Made by a program: the position numbers and the translations under genes
Part shown: piece after piece, positions 46,530 through 58,084 of the stretch
Numbering within the stretch: the first letter of the stretch is position 1
Layout: each line of letters opens with the position of its first letter
Assembly: GCF_933775445.1 (NCBI RefSeq)
Contig: NC_065872.1
Coordinates: forward strand, 12,276,001 to 12,340,000
Length of the DNA stretch: 64,000 bases
Origin: Argentina anserina
Taxonomy: Eukaryota; Streptophyta; Magnoliopsida; Rosales; Rosaceae
Reading direction: 5' to 3'
The notes under the pieces: generated by a model
Databases searched by the model: none
Told to the model about the DNA's origin: nothing
The model's input: the letters and a program-made list of their open reading frames with translations, nothing else

Positions 46530-47659
46530 TGTTGAAGCTTGTGGCCCATGAAGATTGAGGCCCATGATCTTCATAAGAAGTCTAATTGTAATATTTTTTT
46601 GTTCTTGTTCATGCATCGTCTGTATATGCATTGTTACAAACTAATCTGTCATAAATCATGCATCTACATACACATTTGTTTTTACTTACCAACTCTTCCT
46701 TAAAAATCTTGTATATTTTAAAGATTGTGTTCCCACCGGTTCCTTGTCTTTGACATAAATCATCTTTGATTTCTAGAGATATTTGTGATCTCTTGTTTCT
46801 CAGATCTTGTCATTTGTAAATCTTTAGCACTCATTGTCTATATTTTATACTGAGTCATCTTTTGTAGTACATAGTAAATACCATTTGGTTTTCAACCATG
46901 GTTTTCTTATAGTTTCGTTAGTTTCTCTATGCCTCTTGGTTTGGTTTTGGTGAGTTGTTTAGATCAGTTTGTTCGTAGGCTTCCATGAAGCCTCTTGTTC
47001 TCTGTGCCTATAAATAGAGAGCATAGCCCTCTTACCAGACATGGTTCTTGACTGAACTCTCTTTTCATCAACTAAGTTTTGCATGTCTTTAGCTTGTTTT
47101 ATTTTATTAAGTGTGTCTCTTATTTCATCTTAGGCCTTAGTGTCTAGTTCTTTATTTGTGTCAATTTATGTTGATAAAAATCTACTGTTTAATCATTCAT
47201 ACACTTGCATGCCATGATGTTGTGATTGATGATGCAACAAGTTGAAAAATTGGTGATGATCTGGTGTAACATGCAGGTTGCTATAATCAAGTCATAATTT
47301 ATTTGTGAGATCTTTAAGCTTTGTAAACACTTGTAGTGTAAAGTGAGATAGAACAGTTGAGAGACTAGTTTAGTCTGATGCAGGATATAAACATGGTTTG
47401 TTATCCCTGGTACTGTAAGCTTGTACTGAAGTGTGTTGCATAGTGAAGAGATTTGCTTTTTAAGAGTAGGGCACGCAGTTTTTCTCTATGCATTTAAGGT
47501 TTTTGCGAGTACAAAACATCACAGTGTTGTGTTTGCTTTTATATTTTTGTTACCAACAAATCGTATAAGTAATAATCAGGATAGCGTTCTTTATTGCTAT
47601 CCCCGAGTCTTATTCAACCCCTCTAGGACCTTCACCTTGTTGCCTTTTCTGTACCAACA
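46530..47659 (+). mobile_element. Candidate solo LTR (about 1.1 kb, Copia-like)
   Basis: Starts TGTTGAAGC and ends GTACCAACA, giving a 5-bp terminal inverted repeat. It contains TATAAATA (47009-47016) and, near the end, TATTCAACCCCTCTAGGACC, a motif I associate with the ends of large plant Copia LTRs. CATTG occurs on both sides (46525-46529, 47658-47662), but the right copy overlaps the terminal CA, so the duplication is ambiguous. Frame 47433-47663 is not a gene. Confidence 0.45.
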
Positions 47660-47662
47660 TTG

Positions 47663-49318
47663 AAAACTAAACTATAAACTGAACAGTATCTACCTACTAC
47701 TCAATTATGCTGAAAGGTTGATTATAGCCGAAAAGATCAGCCCCTAATCGGGCTTTCGTTTAATTTCCAAACAAAAGCCGAATGACGGGGGGGGGGGGGG
47801 GGGGGGGGGACTGAGGACCCAACTGACAGTCTGATGAAATTAGATAACTTTACTCAATCATGCATCTATGTATTAATTTTGGATCATAATCATTAACCCT
47901 AGCTTACCCTTTCCTGGTTAAAATCTCAAGCAGCATCATTTTCAAATCATCATCTATGCCCTTATAGGAGCTCATAACCTGATCGAAAGGTAGGGCATCA
48001 AAATGAAGGAGAATGAGCAAATTTGATCCATGTATAATCCCAGCTAGATCAAGCAACATTTAGCGTGGATACTCCATCGATCGATTGTTCTACGTACACT
48101 GTTCAGTTGTTCTAGTTTTCACCGATCGAGCTCATTTCAGCTCATTTAAGTGAAGGAAGAGCTTGCTATCTTTGCTCACGCACATATTGTCAACTTGTTA
48201 TTAATATGGCAGGGGGTACTGGGGCAGAGAAGAATAGTAGTTGGCAGTTCACTGTAATAATATTACCATCTATGGAAAGCAACTGTGGATCGAAAAACTG
48301 AAACTCTGAAAGAGGCTGACGAAAACGACTGCTGTAAATCCAAATTAAGAGTTTATATATGACTGCAGCAAATATGTCGGTTGCACATTAGGCCACCGAC
48401 ACCAGCTTCCACTTCAATTACCAGTCGGTGCCGCATATTATACATTTGACATTAATATTCTCATTCTCAGCTAGCTTCATGCCTTGTGTTTCTTCTACAT
48501 AGACCTCGATCTCCTTCATAAATATAATGTTAAAATCATGGACTATATTCCTCAGCTTCTGTGGAGAATACTAGAAACTAATAGTACACCGGAAAATCCT
48601 TGTTACCCTCTTAAGTTTGCATTGAAACTTGCACCAACTAATGTGAAAGAGCAAAACAAAAACGAGGAAGCCCCCATGTTTGTTTTCTTCATTTCTTGTT
48701 CGTTAGCTCCAAATCTGGTTCAATTCTATTCAACCATAACTATCTAGCTAAACTCTTGACGGTCAAGTACGCACTCTAAAATGTTTGAGAAAAACTTAGG
48801 AGGTCAAGATTTTACTTGATCGAGTGCTTCATTCGTTAATTTTCCACGTGAATGGTCTAGTGAACTATGAAAGAAATAAAATTTTGTCTTCAAAGTCACT
48901 GGCTTTAATCACATTTTTATATAAACTTATTTTACAGCCTACACTTCGCACCATTTGCCCAAGTTGTGTTAAGATATCTCACTCTACTACCGCTACATAT
49001 GCGTGTGACAATGTAGCTTGGGGTACCCTAGTCATATCTTAATGTATAACAAAGTAAGAGCCTTATTGATATAACAGGTAGACATGAATTCCACTTGCAT
49101 ACATTCTATATCATATTTCACAACACCATGTGGATGCACTTGCTTGCCCAAATGGTATCATATGTCCGGCCACTTAGAATAAATTCTTCCTACTATAACA
49201 AAATATAGAGTGCTAAGATTACAAGAAAGAAATGACAAATTTTTTTTTTTTTTGCTTTTGTGTATCAAGAATTTCTAATATGGTGCTACTTGGATTTTTT
49301 TTTGGAACAAACAAAAAT
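47663..49318. other. Intergenic sequence downstream of the membrane-protein gene
   Basis: No supported gene. Contains the G tract at 47787-47809 and a short inverted pair GGCCACCGAC / GTCGGTGCC (about 48392-48432). The frames at 48484-48747 and 48824-49042 have no domain and poor composition. Confidence 0.5.
47787..47809 (+). repeat. Homopolymer of 23 G
   Basis: An uninterrupted run of 23 G in AT-rich surroundings. An identical-length run occurs at 50645-50667. Confidence 0.9.
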
Positions 49319-50620
49319 TCAGTTCTTCTTGCCCTCTTCACCACCTTCTTCCAAGTAAGCCTTCTTCCTCCTCTCCGCCGTCGCGAACAGACAAATCACA
49401 AGGTAACACGTCGCGTATATCGCGTGTACCTTCCAATTAGTCTTCGGCGGCTGGCGGAGCACCGCCCGGTGAAACACCGACATATAATAATGCAGCCCAA
49501 TAGCGAACCCGACGAAACACTGGGCCAGACCCAACACTTTCGAACCCAGCCCGGAGTCAGTCGAGAAGACCAGGATCAAGTACATGAGAAGAAGAAGAAG
49601 ATAGAGCACGTAGCCGAGAGTCTGGAGAACTTGGAGGCAGACGTAGGTGGACTGGGAAGTTGCGTAGAAGAACTTGAGGGGCTCGAGACCGGTGACCAAG
49701 CAAGAGAGGCAGAGAATGGAGAAGTAGATGGAGAGGTAGACTTGGATGAAGATGAGGAGTTTTTGGAGGGAAAAGTAGGCTTTAATTCTGTTGAAGAGAA
49801 GAGAGACTAGGAGCAATGGGATTATTAGGAATGCGCAGGAGACTATGGAAGCAATGGTAGAGGCGTATTTGTTTCCGACGAGAGGTTTGAACCTGGTGGT
49901 CATTTGCTTGTTGGCTTTGGTGAGGTAGATTTTTGATGTGGTGGAGATTTTCTCGAGGTCAGGGATGAGGGTTTGCTGGAACTGGCCGGGTAAGTCTGTG
50001 AAGTCGGAGACGAAGTCGATGTCGTCCTCTTGTTCGATCCAGCTTGGTTGGATTGGTTTCTTGGTGGGTTTTTTCGGGGTGGGGGTTTTCTCTGTTTTTT
50101 GAGGTGGTTTGGAAGTTTGAGGTTGTTTTGTGGTGGTAGGTTTGGTTGTTTTGTTTTTGGGGGAGGCTAATTTAGTTAGATCTGAGGTTTTGGAGGAGAG
50201 GGATGATGAAGTGGGTTTGGTGGAGTTTGAGGGTTTGGAAGTGGAGTTGAGCTTCTTGAGGCTAATCTTGATAGAGGGTGATGATGACTTGGTTGAATTG
50301 GTGCTTGGCTTGATGAGCTTGGTTTGGTTCTTGGAAGATGATGATGTAGAGGGTTTGATGAGCTTGGTTTGGTTTTTGGAGGATTGGGTTGTGGAAGTAG
50401 TGGGGGTCTTGGGTTTGATCTTCTTAGGCTGGACATCTTCATCTTCTTCATCCAATCCCAACATTTTCCTTGATCCCATAAACTGTGATGAGCTGTGAAT
50501 CCTTGCCACCTTCTCATCTTCTTCTGAGGCACAAAGGAGCAGAGTAGAAGAAAAGAGGAACACAACAAGAGAAATGATCAAAAGTACCTTTCTTGAGTTG
50601 AAGTACATGAGTGGAGCCAT
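49319..50620 (-). CDS. 433-aa multi-pass membrane protein with Ser/Thr/Lys-rich N-terminal domain
   Basis: A single intact exon frame. Residues about 10-31 form a signal peptide or first membrane segment. An acidic patch (LDEEDEDVQ, about 55-63) is followed by a low-complexity Ser/Thr/Pro/Lys region to about 195, with a doubled SSKNQTKLIKPST unit and at least five N-x-S/T sites. From about 255 there are five hydrophobic helices (around 258-282, 286-310, 327-353, 362-385, 395-412) and a charged tail (RRKKAYLEEGGEEGKK). I recognise it as a conserved plant protein of unknown role, sometimes loosely labelled adhesin-like. Likely a secretory-pathway or plasma-membrane protein (inference). The start is the first in-frame ATG and precedes the signal-like segment. 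Plus-strand frames 49232-49810 and 50130-50498 are antisense shadows. Confidence 0.85.
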   Translation of the reverse strand: MAPLMYFNSRKVLLIISLVVFLFSSTLLLCASEEDEKVARIHSSSQFMGSRKMLGLDEEDEDVQPKKIKPKTPTTSTTQSSKNQTKLIKPSTSSSSKNQTKLIKPSTNSTKSSSPSIKISLKKLNSTSKPSNSTKPTSSSLSSKTSDLTKLASPKNKTTKPTTTKQPQTSKPPQKTEKTPTPKKPTKKPIQPSWIEQEDDIDFVSDFTDLPGQFQQTLIPDLEKISTTSKIYLTKANKQMTTRFKPLVGNKYASTIASIVSCAFLIIPLLLVSLLFNRIKAYFSLQKLLIFIQVYLSIYFSILCLSCLVTGLEPLKFFYATSQSTYVCLQVLQTLGYVLYLLLLLMYLILVFSTDSGLGSKVLGLAQCFVGFAIGLHYYMSVFHRAVLRQPPKTNWKVHAIYATCYLVICLFATAERRKKAYLEEGGEEGKKN

Positions 50621-50644
50621 TTCTTTGCTGAAACCAAGGTCTCT

Positions 50645-50667
50645 GGGGGGGGGGGGGGGGGGGGGGG
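50645..50667 (+). repeat. Homopolymer of 23 G in the 5' leader of the membrane-protein gene
   Basis: An uninterrupted run of 23 G; in the mRNA of the 433-aa protein it would be a 23-C tract 25 nt before the ATG. A poly-C leader this close to a start codon is unusual. Confidence 0.9.
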
Positions 50668-50747
50668 TTGTTCAGAGATCTTGGGTTGGAAATGGATCCA
50701 GGATTATGTATACAAACAAAGTGACAGAGAGAAAGCAGGCATGAGAA

Positions 50748-50757
50748 TTATATATAA
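50748..50757 (-). promoter_or_regulatory. TATA box of the membrane-protein gene
   Basis: The palindromic TTATATATAA lies about 130 nt upstream of the ATG at 50620, a suitable core-promoter position. Confidence 0.5.
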
Positions 50758-50800
50758 GTGAGAATGAAGAGTGGAGTAAGGAAGACTTTAATGGCAAAGA

Positions 50801-50825
50801 GATGAGATGAGATGAGATGAGATGA
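50801..50825 (+). repeat. GATGA microsatellite, five copies
   Basis: Five perfect GATGA units followed by GTCAC, in the upstream region of the membrane-protein gene. Confidence 0.9.
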
Positions 50826-52884
50826 GTCACATGGTGAAAGACTGAAAGTCCAAGTGATTGAGGAGGGAGGAAGAGAAGTGAAGAGCTTTCAGCTCTGTCT
50901 CCAATTACGCGGTTTAACAGGTCCCTCTGTGCTTCACTGTTGAAATATTAGTTATATAATTAGGCAGCATTCTTTGATTAATTAAGCTAATTTTCCTGTT
51001 GATATTAAGACTAAGACTTTGACATTAAATTGTGTTCAGACAATGACTTCATAGGTCAATAACTACAATCAGTTTGGTCTGTTTTTCTGATTATTGTAGA
51101 AGGCTATGCCCACTGAGCAGCCCTAAGTTTGTACTTTGGAAGGTGATGAATGATAAACACATTCTTTTATTTATAACGGTAAAGATGTAAGAAATGTTTT
51201 CTGTAATTACATTGTTTGGCCACTCAAACAACTAGTTACACAATCATATCATTCATATGCATCACCCAACAGAAACATTTCTATTTTATGTTTCTTACTC
51301 TCGCTAGAGTAAATGTTGAAATTCATTGAAGATTTGGTCGTGAATATGAAACGAGAATGTAAATAATAACCAAGGATAACTAAATAAAAAAGATTAAAGA
51401 TTAGCTAGAAATTAAGAACAAAGTATATCTCATATTTGGTGCTTGTAACTCTGTATAGTTTAATTTTTTGAGGTTGAAATTCTCTGATTTTGAATCTATC
51501 TGGAGACAATAATCGGTATGTTTAAAACTAGGAGAATGACAATGCCAATTTTCAAAAATTCATTATTCTAGCAGCTAGCTTATCTAGTGTACCAAATTAA
51601 ATTTTAAATGTTATAAAAATGGTGATACCAAAATTCCACTGCATAATATTAAAGCTCTGTTTCTTTATTGAAGATAATGTAACATCAAAGACACAGATTC
51701 AACATAACGTCGTCATCTCTTGTATGCTAATCGGTAACAAGTCCTACTCTTACAACAATAATCAGTTATCCTAGCACTATAACAATTATTTTTGCTTAGT
51801 GATACTACACCAGAAGAAGAAAAATTTATATTCTAATCTTACTCCGAAACCCTTAAACACCCACAATAGAAGGTACCAAGTAACCGGAGAAATAGCAAAA
51901 TTAAGCTTTCTCTTCCATATGCTTTTAAGTTTTCACATGTTCACGGAAGTAAATTTTGTTGGGGATGCAATTGCTCATGAAGGTCATTAAGCTCCAGCCA
52001 GAAGTTCAAGTTTGGTTCGACAGGGTTTCTTTCTGAATTTCTCGGCTTCTAAAGCCTACCTTGACGTAAACATGGATTCGGCCGAGACGTCTTACAGTAC
52101 GTAGTATTATTACTTTTCGTATAGAAAAAAAAATGTAGCATGTAACCCATATTCATCATCAAGCATCAGCATGGGCCATTTGACTTCTTTCCCTCTTCTT
52201 CTCCGTAGCCAAAATCTGGGGCAAGACCACCAGTTGAAATAGTTGACTTGTGTGCCCTTCCTCCTCCAGATTCAAGAAGCTCTGGATTTCTCTGATTCCA
52301 TTCTTTATTTCTACTAGTTTATTAACCAACCCCTTCGCCTTAATGCTTTAGTATCTGGGTTACTGGTCTCTGTCTTGTAGGGCCACTGACACGTCTGTCC
52401 CTGCCGGTGCCCACGTTGTGATCAATGGGAGTAATGCGCGTCCTAACTGTGAGGATCCTAAGCTCCTTCAATGGTAAAAATCCAGATCAGAAGGCGGCTT
52501 AATTACTCTTAACCATAGTTACGACTGAAGAGGACCCTAGAAAACAAGGGCCACTGCCCTTTAACTTTTTTGCCTGAATTGTTGGTGGTGAATCTTCTTG
52601 TGATTCAGACTTCAGAGCTGATCAATCACTGCAAGTTTGCAACTGGTGAACTGTGGAAGCTTGTTTAGTTAAATGTTTGAGTTGTTTACCAGAGGTGAAT
52701 ATACTCACTAAACTGCATTTCAGTTTTCATGAAAGTTTCAGGTCATCATGGCTTCTAGAGGGTAGTTTAGTTATTTAGGTGAGTCTATATAACAGAGAGG
52801 GAGACAACAGATCAGTTGTTTTACTACTAGATTTTCCCTTCTACTTCCGCACTCATTGAGTCACTTCTAAAATTTAACGCTTTT
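50826..52884. other. Promoter-side intergenic sequence, no gene seen
   Basis: About 2 kb without a supported gene. CACGTC/CCACGTTG boxes near 52390-52415 and a TATATAA box near 52787 could be promoter elements, but no gene follows them before the transposon at 52885. Confidence 0.45.
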
Positions 52885-53714
52885 GGAGTGTTCATATTTC
52901 GGTCTAATAAACAAAAAAAATGTTTTAGCGTCATATTATGGCGCTAGATTCGGTGCCGCAATCTCATATGTTATACCACGTCGTCTTGGTATGTCAGCAA
53001 TTACAATAATTACAAAATGTCATTTTTGAATGAAATGACAATCATATCCTTATTAATCCAACGGTTCTATATTATTATAAACAAAATTCAAAATTATAGT
53101 TATTTTTTATATCATTTATCTTTCAAAATGCTTTCAAAATGTAATTAAAAATACAATATATACAAAGTGTGGAGTGTCTATATGGTAATTGTATTAATTA
53201 ATTATAGTCATTAATTAATCGTAAATGTAAATTAATTAAATAAGAAAGTTATGAATCTTGACATATTTGTCATTAGGATGATTAAATATGGAACATAATT
53301 GTATTAAATATGGTATTAATTAAGATATGTATACTCTAGGAAAAATAACATTTGTTACCTTACATATCTCCTTAAATCGATTATACCATAACAAAAGAAT
53401 ATTTTTCAGACAAAAAAAATAACAAAAGAATATTTCATTTTAGAAGAAAAAAAATCAAACAAGGAATCTTACCAAAAGTTTTAACCTAAATATAAATGTT
53501 ATAATTACATTACATCGTCTTAAATTTAAAAATAAATATATTTTGTGCATATATATTTTATATTTTTTGAAAATATATTTTGCACATATATATATATATA
53601 TATCTCGCATGCACACACATAATTTAAGCATATTTTTATTTAAATTGTATTTTAGAAGTATTATTGTGATGAAAAAGAAGAAATGATAAAAATAACAAAA
53701 AATATTTTTAATAA

Positions 53715-53895
53715 TGCATGATGAAAGTTGTGTATTATTGAATGATATGGGGGCCTATATATATAGGCATTACAAAACCACAATCCCGTAGGATTCAGAG
53801 TCCTAATCTATTACGGAGATACTAATTTATCTCCTAACAATAAACCTATTTGACTAAGACACATACAAGGGTATAATAGTAATTCTCCCATAACA
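53715..53895 (-). mobile_element. 3' LTR of Copia-3 (181 bp)
   Basis: On the minus strand it starts TGTTATGGGAGAATTACT and ends TCATGCA. It matches 60795-60956 closely, apart from about 19 extra bases near 53845-53870. The purine tract AAGGGGAAG lies just outside at 53896-53905. Contains a CCTATATATATAGGC box serving as core promoter in the 5' copy. Confidence 0.9.
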
Positions 53896-54080
53896 CTTCC
53901 CCTTGTGTCGCATGCTTAGGTTGCATGGTGCAAAACATTGCCTCGGTAAAAACCTTATCAAGCAAAACAAAAACCTCTTGGGTAAAACAAAAGCTTGATC
54001 GAAGGGAAAAAGAGCACAACGCAGCAACTACTTAAAGATCTTAACATGTGATGTAGACTCCCCCTGAAGTCTACCAAACT

Positions 54081-54809
54081 CTAAAGTTCAGATAAACGAC
54101 GCATGACAATGCTCTTCACATGTTTCACAAAAGTAGATTTAGGCAAAGACTTGGTGAATAAATCCGCAACATTGGATTCTGAACTCACTTGATTGATCTG
54201 AACATTCAAGAACTTCTGTTGTTGAACGTTGTAGAAGAACTTGGGCGAAATATGCTTGGTGTTGTCTCCCTTGATGAAACCTAACTTTGCCTGCTCTATG
54301 CAAGCATCATTATCTTCATAAATGCACGTAGGTTGATCAATTGTAGAGACTAATCCACAAGAATCACAAATATGACGAACGAGTGATCGTAGCCAAACAC
54401 ATTTTTTAACTGTTTCATGGAGAGCGATGATCTCCGCATGATTCGAACAAGTAGCAACAAAAGTTTGCTTCGTAGATGTCCAAGATATCGCTGTATTCCC
54501 AATGGTAAACACATAACCGGTTTGAGAACGAGCCTTATGAGGGTCAGAGACGTACCCTGCGTCAGCATAACCAATTAACAAGTAGTTTGGAGTCTTTGCA
54601 TCAGGGGAAGGAGTTGCACGGGACCGGTTGCTGCTCTCGGAACCGTGCACGGTCTCCACGCCATGGCGGCTGGCGGTGTCGCTGTGGAGTACGGCGGCAA
54701 GGCCGAGGCCGACGACGGCGGTGGTGTGGGGAGATATCGTGGCGGTGTTCTCTCTGCAATAGGGGTAGAACAATCCCATGTCAAGTGAACCTTTCAAGTA
54801 ACGAAACAA
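54081..54809 (-). pseudogene. Copia-3 RNase H domain
   Basis: A 242-codon frame ends Copia pol. The LIGYADAGY, SQTGYVFTIG, WTSTKQTF, NHAEIIALHE, IYEDNDACIEQ, GDNTKHISPKFF and ESNVADLFTKSLP motifs are all present, including the acidic catalytic positions. A GC-rich 130-bp linker (54610-54740) separates it from RT, encoding a low-complexity Ala/Thr/Ser stretch that normal Copia pol lacks. It overlaps the RT frame at 54794-54809, so a frameshift divides the two. Confidence 0.9.
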
Positions 54810-55546
54810 ATGCTTGATTCCATTCCAATGACGTAGCGTAAGCGGGAGCTAAATCTACCTAATAAGTTCACTGCGAAAGATATGTCTGGTCTAGTGCATT
54901 GAGCAAGATAAAATAGTGCCCCAATCGCACTAAGGTATGGAACTTTAGGACCAAGAACTTCTTCATCATCCTCTTTAGGACGGAATGGATCCTTCTTGAT
55001 ATCTAGACTTCGGACGATCATGGGAGTAGACAATGGACTGCATAGATCCATATTGAAACGTCGTAGCATCTTCTGTATGTAATTCGACTGATGGACTAAG
55101 AGGCCGTCAGACCTATGCACAAGCTCAAGGCTGAGACATAATTTCGTCCTCCCTGGGTCTTTCATCTCAAATTCTGACTTCAAATAAGACACGGTCTCTT
55201 CAATCTCATCAACAGTACCAAGTATATTCATGTCATCAACGTAGACCGCAACGATGACGAATCTTGAATTTGTCTTTCGTATGAACACGCATGGGCATAG
55301 TTCATATTTCTTATAACCCCTTCTCACCAAGTATCGATGCAACCGATTGTACCACATTCTTTCGGATTGCTTTGACCCGTACAATGAACGACGTAATCTG
55401 ACTGTATGAGCACTCCGTGGTCTGGAGGCACTTGATGGAGGTAAAGGTAGTCCCTCTGGAGCTTTCATGTATATCTCTGCGTCAAGATACCCGTAGAGAT
55501 AAGCTGTGACCACATCCATAAGCTGCATGTTTAGTATTTCAGACAC
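54794..55546 (-). pseudogene. Copia-3 reverse transcriptase
   Basis: A 250-codon frame with LMDVVTAYLYGYLDAEIYM, RRSLYGSKQSERMWYNR, AVYVDDMNILG (intact catalytic YVDD), EFEMKDPGRTK, STPMIVRSLDI and GALFYLAQCTRPDISF. Upstream RT residues (YKARLMAQGFSQRHGIDYE) end the neighbouring frame at a TAG where the family has Glu. A short duplication (GACTAATAAG/CTAGCGGGAGACTAATAAGG near 55555-55590) adds to the break. Confidence 0.92.
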
Positions 55547-55619
55547 TACCAGACTAATAAGCTAGCGGGAGACTAATAAGGTAGCGGAAGGTAATGATGT
55601 CCATAACAGGAGAATAAGT

Positions 55620-56873
55620 CTATTCATAGTCAATACCATGTCGTTGTGAGAATCCTTGCGCCATGAGTCTTGCCTTATAATGCACGATCTCGTTCATCTC
55701 ATTACGCTTACGAACGAAGACCCATTTATGTCCAACTGGTTTGACATCTCTTGGAGTCAATTCAACATTTCCGAAGACTTTTCTCTTCGCTAATGAGTCA
55801 AGTTCTGCCTGGATTGCTTCCTTCCACTTCAGCCAATCTACTATGCGTTCGCATTCAGCTACAGAGCGAGGTTCAACGTCGTCTTCAGATATGATCTCAT
55901 GTGCGATGGAATAAGCGAAAACTTCATCAATGCATGTAGCGGCTCGGTTTCGGACCGACTGCTCACTTGTGTAGTTCACTGAGATTTCGTTGTTCTCTGG
56001 CATCAAAAAAGGTTCCATAGTGTCCCACAGTAACACTTGGGTTGATTCATGGACATAGTTGTAATCAGAGACAACTTCATACGATGGTGATTCATCGTTG
56101 ATGATACGTTGTGCCTTGGTCATTCGCTTCTTTCTAGGCTTTGAATCCCTAGAGTTTATCGGTCTCCTCCTTTTCCTTTGAGCAGCCGAGGCCGAAGCTT
56201 CTCCTTGCCAGACCATCTCGGCATCGTTGCCACAAAGGGCGTCGGCAACACCGCGGCATACGGTGGTGCCGCCGCCGGCCTCCGTCCCACTGTCAGGGGC
56301 GGAGCCAACGTTGCTAGGTCCAAGAGCTTGTCTTCCACGCCCGTATTTCGGGACATCCAACCGTGCCAGTACATTTGCAGCGGGTATGTTTGATCTTGTC
56401 ACTTTAGCAATATCTACAAAGCCGTCGGGCATCGAATTCGCGACTTTCTGGAGGTCGATAATGCGTTGCACTTCTAACTCGCTTTGAGCAGTGCGGGGAT
56501 CATAATGAGACATAGTGGGGACACACCACATCAATTCCTGACGTTCATTTGGAATGATAACATTCCCATCTCCCCCTAACAACGGGAAGCATGTCTCATC
56601 AAAGTGACAATCTGCAAATCTTACAGTAAAGAGATCTCTGTTGGTTGGTTCTAAGTAGCGGACAATCATTGGGGAATTATAGCCAACATAGATACCTAAT
56701 CGTCTCTGATGATCTATCTTAGTACGCAGTGGAGGCGTAATAGGCACATAGACGGCGCAACCAAAAATGCGTAACTGTGAAATATTGGGTTCATAACCAG
56801 TTACCATCTGGTACACACTAAACGCTTGGTTAGCCGCGGGTCTGAAATGAATAAGTGTCGTTACATGAAACAT
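55620..56873 (-). pseudogene. Copia-3 integrase C-terminus and RT N-terminus
   Basis: A 417-codon frame. It covers the integrase C-terminal region (GYEPNISQLRIFGCAVYVP, IDHQRRLGIYVGYNSP, the CHFDET motif, an Ala/Lys-rich linker) through to the RT start (WKEAIQAELDSLAKR, HKWVFVRKRNE, YKARLMAQG). The linker at 56150-56340 is GC-rich and includes a KRKRRR-like basic patch that could be a nuclear localisation signal (inference). The frame starts after a TAG replacing a conserved Trp codon at 56883. Confidence 0.9.
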
Positions 56874-56882
56874 TGCATATCC

Positions 56883-57509
56883 CTACGCAGAGACCGGCAG
56901 GTTAGTACCCATAACCATTGCCCGAGCAACAAGCTGAATACGCTTGATGGTAGCCTCTGCTAGACCGTTCTGTGAATGAACATGAGAAACAGGATGTTCA
57001 ACTTCGATCCCAATAGACATGTAGTAATCATCAAAAATTTTGGAGGTGAATTCTCCAGCATTATCCAAATGAATGGATTTGATAGGATAGTCGGGGTGGT
57101 GAGCCCGAAGTTTGATGATTTCAGTTAATAACTTAGCAAATGCAGCATTGCTTGTGGATGGCAAAGCGACAAATGACCAATGCGTCGATGCATCAACCAA
57201 TACCATAAAATATCGAAAAGGTCCGCATTCTGGTTGAATAGGTCCACAAATGTCACATTGGATACGTTGTAAGAATGGAATGTTCTCGGTCGAAGATTTA
57301 GCAAAAGAATGACTTCCTTGAAATTTAGCAAGAGAACAAGCTTTGCAAAACGAGCGATGGGCATCAGAAATTACCATGGAGGCATTAGAAAGCACGGGAG
57401 GCATCACAAGATCCTGTGAAGGAGGGGATGCCGCCACCGACGGCATGAAAGCCGTGGAGCTGCCGAGAGAGGCTGGCTCGGCCACACCGTGCGGTGCACG
57501 GGTAGACAC
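56883..57509 (-). pseudogene. Copia-3 integrase core
   Basis: A 208-codon frame with the zinc-binding CKACSLAK end, then QCDICGPIQPECGP (first Asp), SIHLDNAGEFTS (second Asp) and HSQNGLAEATIKR (Glu): a complete DDE triad. Its first 35 or so codons are a GC-rich linker (57380-57500). It overlaps the protease frame by 106 bp in another phase, so a frameshift separates them. Confidence 0.9.
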
Positions 57510-58084
57510 GGCCTCACCGTGTGGAGCACGGGTGAGGTGATCCTCCAGTCGCTTCCGGGACTTGAAAATGGATGACCATGTGAATTCTTAAGAATTCTAA
57601 TCATCATATCACGTCCAGGGTGCCCGAAACGGGCATGCCAAAGCATATAAGAGTCTGAATCACAAAAGTTGCGTTCAACCGCATATGTTTCAAAGATGCG
57701 AATGGAAGTAAGATACAAACCATTCCCGAGACTATTCATCTTCTCTAAGACGCGGCACTGGCCTGCTTTCTCAAAGGTAACACAAAGATATTCCTCACCA
57801 TTCTTAACATAAGTATCGAGGTGAAAACTATTGACACGTATGTCCTTAAAACTTAGCAAGGTGCGGGGAGACTTCGGCGCATAAAGAGCGTCTACGACGT
57901 TGAGAGTCATACCATTAGGCAACATGAAAGAAGCGGTGCCTCTTACTTGAATGATGGATTTCGAGCCAATCATTGTAGTCATCGAAGAAATAGAAAACAC
58001 TAGATCCGTGAATAACTGCATGTGCGGTAGGACAGTGTGGGTGGTTCCGCAATCAGCTAGACATTCGATTTCGCCGCGGGACAT
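57404..58084 (-). pseudogene. Copia-3 pol start: protease and pre-integrase
   Basis: A 226-codon frame starting MSRGEIECLADCGTTHT with the Copia protease active-site Asp (DCGTTH), then GTASFMLPNG, VVDALYAPKSPRTLLS, and the pre-integrase LWHARFGHPGRDMM (zinc-binding His residues). It ends in GC-rich frameshifted sequence. The ATG is directly preceded by TTTTGTAG. It has no open link to gag, whose stop lies 955 nt upstream. Confidence 0.9.

Noticed and set aside
48392..48432. GGCCACCGAC / GTCGGTGCC inverted pair as a microRNA hairpin
   Set aside because: Stem too short and imperfect for a plant microRNA precursor.
49232..49810. 192-codon plus-strand frame with Glu-rich end
   Set aside because: Antisense shadow of the membrane-protein gene; its composition mirrors the codons of the transmembrane part.
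50130..50498. 122-codon plus-strand frame
   Set aside because: Antisense of the Ser/Thr/Lys-rich repeat region of the membrane-protein gene.
53700..53714. Target duplication for Copia-3
   Set aside because: AATAA on the left and TTTAT on the right do not match; AT-rich near-matches are not convincing.
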